Assembly (NCBI RefSeq): GCF_000348905.1 | Contig: NZ_AOFT01000003.1 | Span: 62,001-126,000 of the forward strand | Direction of reading: 5' to 3' | Source: Bhargavaea cecembensis DSE10 | GTDB taxonomy: Bacteria > Bacillota > Bacilli > Bacillales_A > Planococcaceae | DNA: 64,000 nt | In this document: one piece after another, positions 60,965-64,000 of the stretch | Position numbering within the stretch: the stretch's first letter is position 1 | Layout: each line of letters opens with the position of its first letter | Program-made: the position numbers and the translations under genes | Notes under the pieces: model-generated | Told to the model about the DNA's origin: nothing | Seen by the model: only the letters and a program-made list of their open reading frames with translations | The model's database searches: none

Positions 60965-61465
60965 ATGTCTGGCAGAAGCCAAGAACAAGGATTGAACGAC
61001 CTGACCCTGCTGGGAAACCAGAATACCCAATACTCGACCGAATACGCGCCGGAAGTGCTGGAGTCGGTGGATAATCTCCATACGAACCGCGACTATTTCG
61101 TGAAGTTCAATTGCCCCGAGTTCACGAGCCTGTGCCCGATCACGGGACAGCCCGATTTCGCGACGATGTACATTTCCTTCATTCCGGACAAGAAGCTCGT
61201 CGAAAGCAAGTCGCTGAAGCTGTACCTGTTCAGCTTCCGCAACCACGGTGACTTCCACGAGGACTGCGTGAACATCATCATGAACGACCTCATCAAGCTG
61301 CTCGACCCGCGCTACATCGAGGTGTGGGGCAAGTTCACCCCGCGCGGCGGCATCTCGATCGACCCGTGGTGCAACTACGGCCGCCCGGGAACGAAGTATG
61401 AGGAAATCGCCAGCTACCGGCTGATGAACCACGACATGAATCCGGAAACAATCACAAACCGCTGA
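60965..61465 (+). CDS. queF: NADPH-dependent 7-cyano-7-deazaguanine reductase
   Basis: A 166-residue QueF that reduces preQ0 to preQ1 for queuosine. It has the catalytic Cys in [15 protein letters not shown] and the Asp in [12 protein letters not shown], and the [14 protein letters not shown] end of short QueF enzymes. ATG 60965 is 8 bases from AAGGAGG; 60962 is an alternative. Controlled by preQ1 riboswitch 1. Confidence 0.97.
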   Translation: MSGRSQEQGLNDLTLLGNQNTQYSTEYAPEVLESVDNLHTNRDYFVKFNCPEFTSLCPITGQPDFATMYISFIPDKKLVESKSLKLYLFSFRNHGDFHEDCVNIIMNDLIKLLDPRYIEVWGKFTPRGGISIDPWCNYGRPGTKYEEIASYRLMNHDMNPETITNR

Positions 61466-61474
61466 ACCGCCACG

Positions 61475-61511
61475 GAAGAAGTTCTTAGCGACCTTCTCTA
61501 AAAAACTAAGG
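61475..61511 (+). promoter_or_regulatory. preQ1-I riboswitch 2 (upstream of queC)
   Basis: AGAAGTTCTTAG, then CCTTCT and the tail CTAAAAAACTAAG. P1 is AGAAG/CTTCT and P2 is CTTAG/CTAAG. Both helices differ in sequence from riboswitch 1 yet keep pairing, which is covariation and confirms two real aptamers. The hairpin at 61511-61531 (GGAAACAG/CTGTTTCC) lacks a T run, so control may be translational. Confidence 0.87.
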
Positions 61512-61552
61512 GAAACAGTGCCGCTGTTTCCAACCAAAGGAGACCATTCATC

Positions 61553-62254
61553 GTGAAACAAGAAAAAGCGGTCGTCGTATTCAGCGGCGGCCAGGACAGC
61601 ACGACCTGCCTGTTCTGGGCAATGGAAAACTTCTCGGAAGTGGAGGCCGTGACATTCGACTACGGCCAGCGCCACGCCCTCGAAGTGGAATGCGCGAAAG
61701 ACATCGCCGAAGAGCTCGGCGTGAAGCATCACATCCTTGATATGTCGCTGATCGGCCAGCTCGCACCGAATGCGCTGACAGACACCGGGATCGAGGTCGC
61801 GGACGGCGAGGACGGGGGGCTTCCGTCCACATTCGTACCGGGCCGGAATCTGCTTTTCTTTTCATTCGCAGGGATCCTCGCCCGCCAGATCGGCGCGAAG
61901 CATATCGTGACGGGCGTCTCCGAGACCGACTTCAGCGGCTACCCGGACTGCCGTGACGCATTCGTGAAATCGCTGAACGTCACGCTCAACCTCGCGATGG
62001 ACGGCCAGTTCGTCATTCACACGCCGCTCATGTGGCTCGACAAATCGCAGGTCTGGGAACTATCGGACCAACTCGGCAAGCTCGATTACGTCCGCACGAA
62101 GACGCTCACCTGCTACAACGGTATCCAGGCCGACGGCTGCGGCGAGTGCCCGGCGTGCCGCCTGCGCAGGAAAGGCCTAGAAACCTACGTTGGGAAGAAG
62201 GGCGGAACCGTCCTCCCCGATGGCGGATCGGCTGAGGAGGTGGCGCTGCCATGA
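61553..62254 (+). CDS. queC: 7-cyano-7-deazaguanine synthase
   Basis: A 233-residue ATP-dependent enzyme that makes preQ0 from carboxydeazaguanine and ammonia. It has the PP-loop SGGQDSTT and the zinc cysteines in [15 protein letters not shown] plus a distal Cys. The start is GTG at 61553 with AAAGGAGA 9 bases upstream. Its stop overlaps the next start (ATGA). Confidence 0.97.
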   Translation: MKQEKAVVVFSGGQDSTTCLFWAMENFSEVEAVTFDYGQRHALEVECAKDIAEELGVKHHILDMSLIGQLAPNALTDTGIEVADGEDGGLPSTFVPGRNLLFFSFAGILARQIGAKHIVTGVSETDFSGYPDCRDAFVKSLNVTLNLAMDGQFVIHTPLMWLDKSQVWELSDQLGKLDYVRTKTLTCYNGIQADGCGECPACRLRRKGLETYVGKKGGTVLPDGGSAEEVALP

Positions 62255-62787
62255 GAATCTTCCTTTACCTGATTTCCATTGTCATCGCCAACGTCGCCAC
62301 CGCCGCGCTCATGCCGCTTGAGTTCGGGATCTTCATCATCCCGGTCGGCACCCTGTTTGCCGGGGCGACATTCATCTTCCGCGACCTCGTCCAGAACAAG
62401 TACGGCCGCAAAAAGACCTACATGTTTATTGTGATCGCGCTTGTCCTGTCCGCAACGGTCTCCTTTATCCTCGGGGATACGCTCGCAATCGTCGCCGCTT
62501 CCGCGCTCGCGTTCATCATCGCGGAGTCGGCGGATACGGAAATCTACAGCCGCCTCAAAGTATCGTTCGTCTGGCGCGTGTTCTACAGCGGTATCGTCGG
62601 CGGCATCCTGGACTCGGCTGTCTTCGTCATCGTCGGCATGAGCCCGATCGGCGCCGGATTCATCCCTTGGGAAGCCGTCCCCGTCGCCATCCTCAGCCAG
62701 GTGATCGCGAAATCCGCTGTCCAGACTGTCGGCGCGCTGATTCTCGGCCAGATGCGCAGCTTCCGTACGGTGCCCGTCCAGTCTTAA
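62251..62787 (+). CDS. VUT-family (YhhQ-type) queuosine-precursor transporter
   Basis: A 178-residue protein with about six helices. It has [20 protein letters not shown] and [13 protein letters not shown], hallmarks of the YhhQ/VUT family that imports preQ0 or preQ1. Translation is coupled to queC. queD and queE are absent here, so import may matter for the pathway. Followed by a terminator. Confidence 0.9.
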   Translation: MRIFLYLISIVIANVATAALMPLEFGIFIIPVGTLFAGATFIFRDLVQNKYGRKKTYMFIVIALVLSATVSFILGDTLAIVAASALAFIIAESADTEIYSRLKVSFVWRVFYSGIVGGILDSAVFVIVGMSPIGAGFIPWEAVPVAILSQVIAKSAVQTVGALILGQMRSFRTVPVQS

Positions 62788-62796
62788 ATTGAAAAG

Positions 62797-62833
62797 AAGC
62801 ATGCCGCCCGGGCCGGGCTGCATGCTTATTTTC
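62797..62833. terminator. Terminator between the que operon and fosB
   Basis: AAGCATGC and GCATGCTT arms around a GC-rich centre, then ATTTTC on the plus strand and CTTTTC on the minus strand. Confidence 0.82.
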
Positions 62834-63254
62834 ATTCATAAAACGTCATATGAGGCTTTTCTTGCCGGTAATATTCCAGCCGGTCTTCCAGCGTTCCGGT
62901 ATGGAACTCAAACTTGTGGCCGTCCGGGTCGGTAAAGTAAACGGACTTCCGGTCTCGCTCATCCCGTTCACGGCCCTGCAGGATGTTCACGCCGAGCTCC
63001 CGGAGCCTGGCGACCTGTCCATCAAAATCGGCTTCGTCGACCGTGAAGGCGATGTGCGTGTAAGACTCATGAATCTCCTTCCGCGGGATATCCGGTTCCT
63101 CATTAAGCGCCAGCCACATTCCGTTCAGGACAAAGTAGGCGGTGCTCTTTCCCTTCACAAGAAGCTTCGCCCCGAACACATCGCTGTAAAACTTAATCGA
63201 CCGCTCCAGGTCGGACACCGAAAATAAGAAATGATTGATCCCCTTGATCGTCAT
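62832..63254 (-). CDS. fosB: FosB-type metallothiol transferase (fosfomycin resistance)
   Basis: A 140-residue VOC enzyme that adds a thiol (bacillithiol or cysteine) to fosfomycin. It starts [20 protein letters not shown], with metal ligands His in GINH, His in [10 protein letters not shown] and Glu in KFEFHTGTL, and ends [11 protein letters not shown], all as in B. subtilis FosB. ATG 63254 is 9 bases from AAGGAGG. Array A8 begins only 34 bases upstream, so its promoter must lie within the array or be shared with the gene before. Confidence 0.93.
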   Translation of the reverse strand: MTIKGINHFLFSVSDLERSIKFYSDVFGAKLLVKGKSTAYFVLNGMWLALNEEPDIPRKEIHESYTHIAFTVDEADFDGQVARLRELGVNILQGRERDERDRKSVYFTDPDGHKFEFHTGTLEDRLEYYRQEKPHMTFYE

Positions 63255-63287
63255 CTTCGCTCCCCTCCTTGTCTCCATTATGAATGT

Positions 63288-63380
63288 GTGAACTCGCAGT
63301 GTGAACGTGCAATCTTACATCTCGAACGTGTCGTCTGACGAGGCCAACGTGAAAACTCGAGACACGATTGTGCAATCTCG
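63288..63380 (+). repeat. Phased word array, word GTGNAATCTCG (array A8)
   Basis: GTG-headed words at 63288, 63307, 63328, 63349 and 63370 have intervals of 19, 21, 21 and 21. Words are GTGAACTCGC, GTGCAATCTT, GTGTCGTCTG, GTGAAAACTCG and GTGCAATCTCG. It lies between the acetyltransferase terminator and fosB. Confidence 0.7.
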
Positions 63381-63398
63381 CAAATTTCAGCCTGACCA

Positions 63399-63437
63399 AA
63401 AAGAAGCATGCAGCCCCCCTGGGCGGCATGCTTCTTC
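63399..63437 (-). terminator. Terminator of the acetyltransferase gene
   Basis: AAGAAGCATGC and GCATGCTTCTT form an 11-bp stem, followed on the minus strand by TTTTTGG. Confidence 0.88.
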
Positions 63438-63440
63438 CAT

Positions 63441-63914
63441 TCATTCCACAATCCGTTTCTCCATGAGCACATTATTGTGCCAGACGCCGTCGCGCATCGC
63501 GATTTTCTCGCGCACGCCGACGATGCGGAATCCGCACTTCCCGTGCAGGCGGATGCTTGCTACATTCTCTTCGAAGATGGCAGCCTGAAGTGTCCAATAT
63601 CCGGCACGGTGCGCTTCTTCTTCGAGATGGCGCAACAGACGCGTGCCGATTCCGGATCCGCCCGCCTCACGCTTTACGTACACACTCACTTCACCGACAC
63701 CGCGGTACACATCACGCATAGAGAATGATGTAAGTGACGCCCACCCAAGAATTCCGCCATCTTCATACACGAACCGGAGCTCGGGATGGAACTTCCGATC
63801 CCAGCCTTCATTGGAAGGCACCCGGGTCTCGAAAGTCGCGATGCCTGTATCCATGCCTTCCTGGTAAATCGCCAGCACTTCGTCTAGATCCTCAAAGGTC
63901 ATTTTCCGGATCAT
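63441..63914 (-). CDS. GNAT-family N-acetyltransferase (phosphinothricin-type)
   Basis: A 157-residue GNAT protein. It has SVYVKREAGGSGIGTRLLRH for acetyl-CoA binding and AIFEENVASIRLHGKCGFR. Closest to phosphinothricin/methionine sulfoximine acetyltransferases such as YwnH. ATG 63914 has GAGGGGAGC upstream; the frame extends to 63989 but this overlaps another coding end. Confidence 0.9.
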   Translation of the reverse strand: MIRKMTFEDLDEVLAIYQEGMDTGIATFETRVPSNEGWDRKFHPELRFVYEDGGILGWASLTSFSMRDVYRGVGEVSVYVKREAGGSGIGTRLLRHLEEEAHRAGYWTLQAAIFEENVASIRLHGKCGFRIVGVREKIAMRDGVWHNNVLMEKRIVE

Positions 63915-63927
63915 GCTCCCGCTCCCC

Positions 63928-64000
63928 TCAGCAGCAGCCGCCGGCACCGCTGTGGCAGACGCCAGTTTCTGGCAGGACAAGCTGAACATGATCCGCCGCT
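63928..64000 (-). CDS. C-terminal end of an unidentified protein (23 residues in window)
   Basis: The visible end reads AADHVQLVLPETGVCHSGAG plus GCC before TGA at 63928. A Cys-rich GGCC tail suggests metal or metalloid binding, but the family cannot be named from this fragment. It overlaps nothing and lies 13 bases before the acetyltransferase start, so the two are probably co-transcribed. Confidence 0.45.
   Translation of the reverse strand, partial: AADHVQLVLPETGVCHSGAGGCC

Overview
The window is chromosomal DNA from a Gram-positive, low-to-mid GC Bacillota, most likely a Planococcaceae/Bacillaceae member. The evidence is strong AGGAGG-type ribosome binding sites, frequent TTG and GTG starts, SigA and SigW-type promoters, and many Bacillus subtilis-type families (FloT/NfeD, SwrC with its TetR regulator, FosB, YwbE, Fra, an LXG toxin, a tcy/ytn-like sulfur operon). 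Base composition is GC-rich for this group, apart from an AT-rich island at about 27,970-32,600. No rRNA or tRNA gene was seen.

Layout. 1-3,000: flotillin/NfeD pair behind a SigW-type promoter, a cold-shock gene, and MarR and CarD regulators facing each other over an operator that overlaps the carD promoter. 3,100-16,600: an MMPL exporter, a peptide-type ABC permease pair whose first gene has an internal stop, several tiny membrane genes, EamA and BASS transporters, a HIT protein, a Fra-like protein, a pentapeptide-repeat protein, two dehydrogenases and a CAP-domain protein. 16,600-25,300: SodC, the SwrC-type RND pump divergent from its TetR regulator, a stand-alone purC and two tandem membrane GGDEF proteins. 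25,300-34,000: a frameshifted helicase, then an AT-rich accessory island with an LXG polymorphic toxin (WHH nuclease tip), an SMI1-type immunity gene, and a graveyard of DUF600 and SMI1 immunity copies separated by repeated hairpins. 34,000-41,000: EamA, CPBP protease, S51 peptidase, HD-GYP protein and assorted small enzymes. 40,600-45,200: an operon for uptake and oxidation of organic sulfur compounds. 45,300-56,000: a secreted propeller protein, cupin and nitronate monooxygenase, VanZ, a PstS-like protein, a membrane-anchored APH-type kinase and a YtcJ amidohydrolase. 56,000-64,000: a BASS/Acr3-like transporter, an SDR, PadR-DUF2812, a pirin, the queuosine operon queF-queC-transporter with two separate preQ1-I riboswitches, fosB and an acetyltransferase.

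The most unusual feature is a set of intergenic arrays in which a short word recurs at a fixed pitch of 21 bp (20 bp in one case) while the filler between words is poorly conserved. At least seven such arrays, plus a two-unit one, lie between about 16.6 and 63.4 kb. Several different words are used, but the pitch is nearly constant and corresponds to two turns of B-DNA. I do not recognise this as a named repeat family. A second novel element is a pair of dispersed ~150 bp sequences with matching internal spacing and DnaA-box-like words, at 25,179 and 33,861.

Several genes carry single-base lesions: an in-frame stop at 6,197, a helicase frameshift near 25,685, a lost stop near 45,330, and frameshifts in DUF600 copies. 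These may be real decay or assembly errors, and the raw reads would decide.
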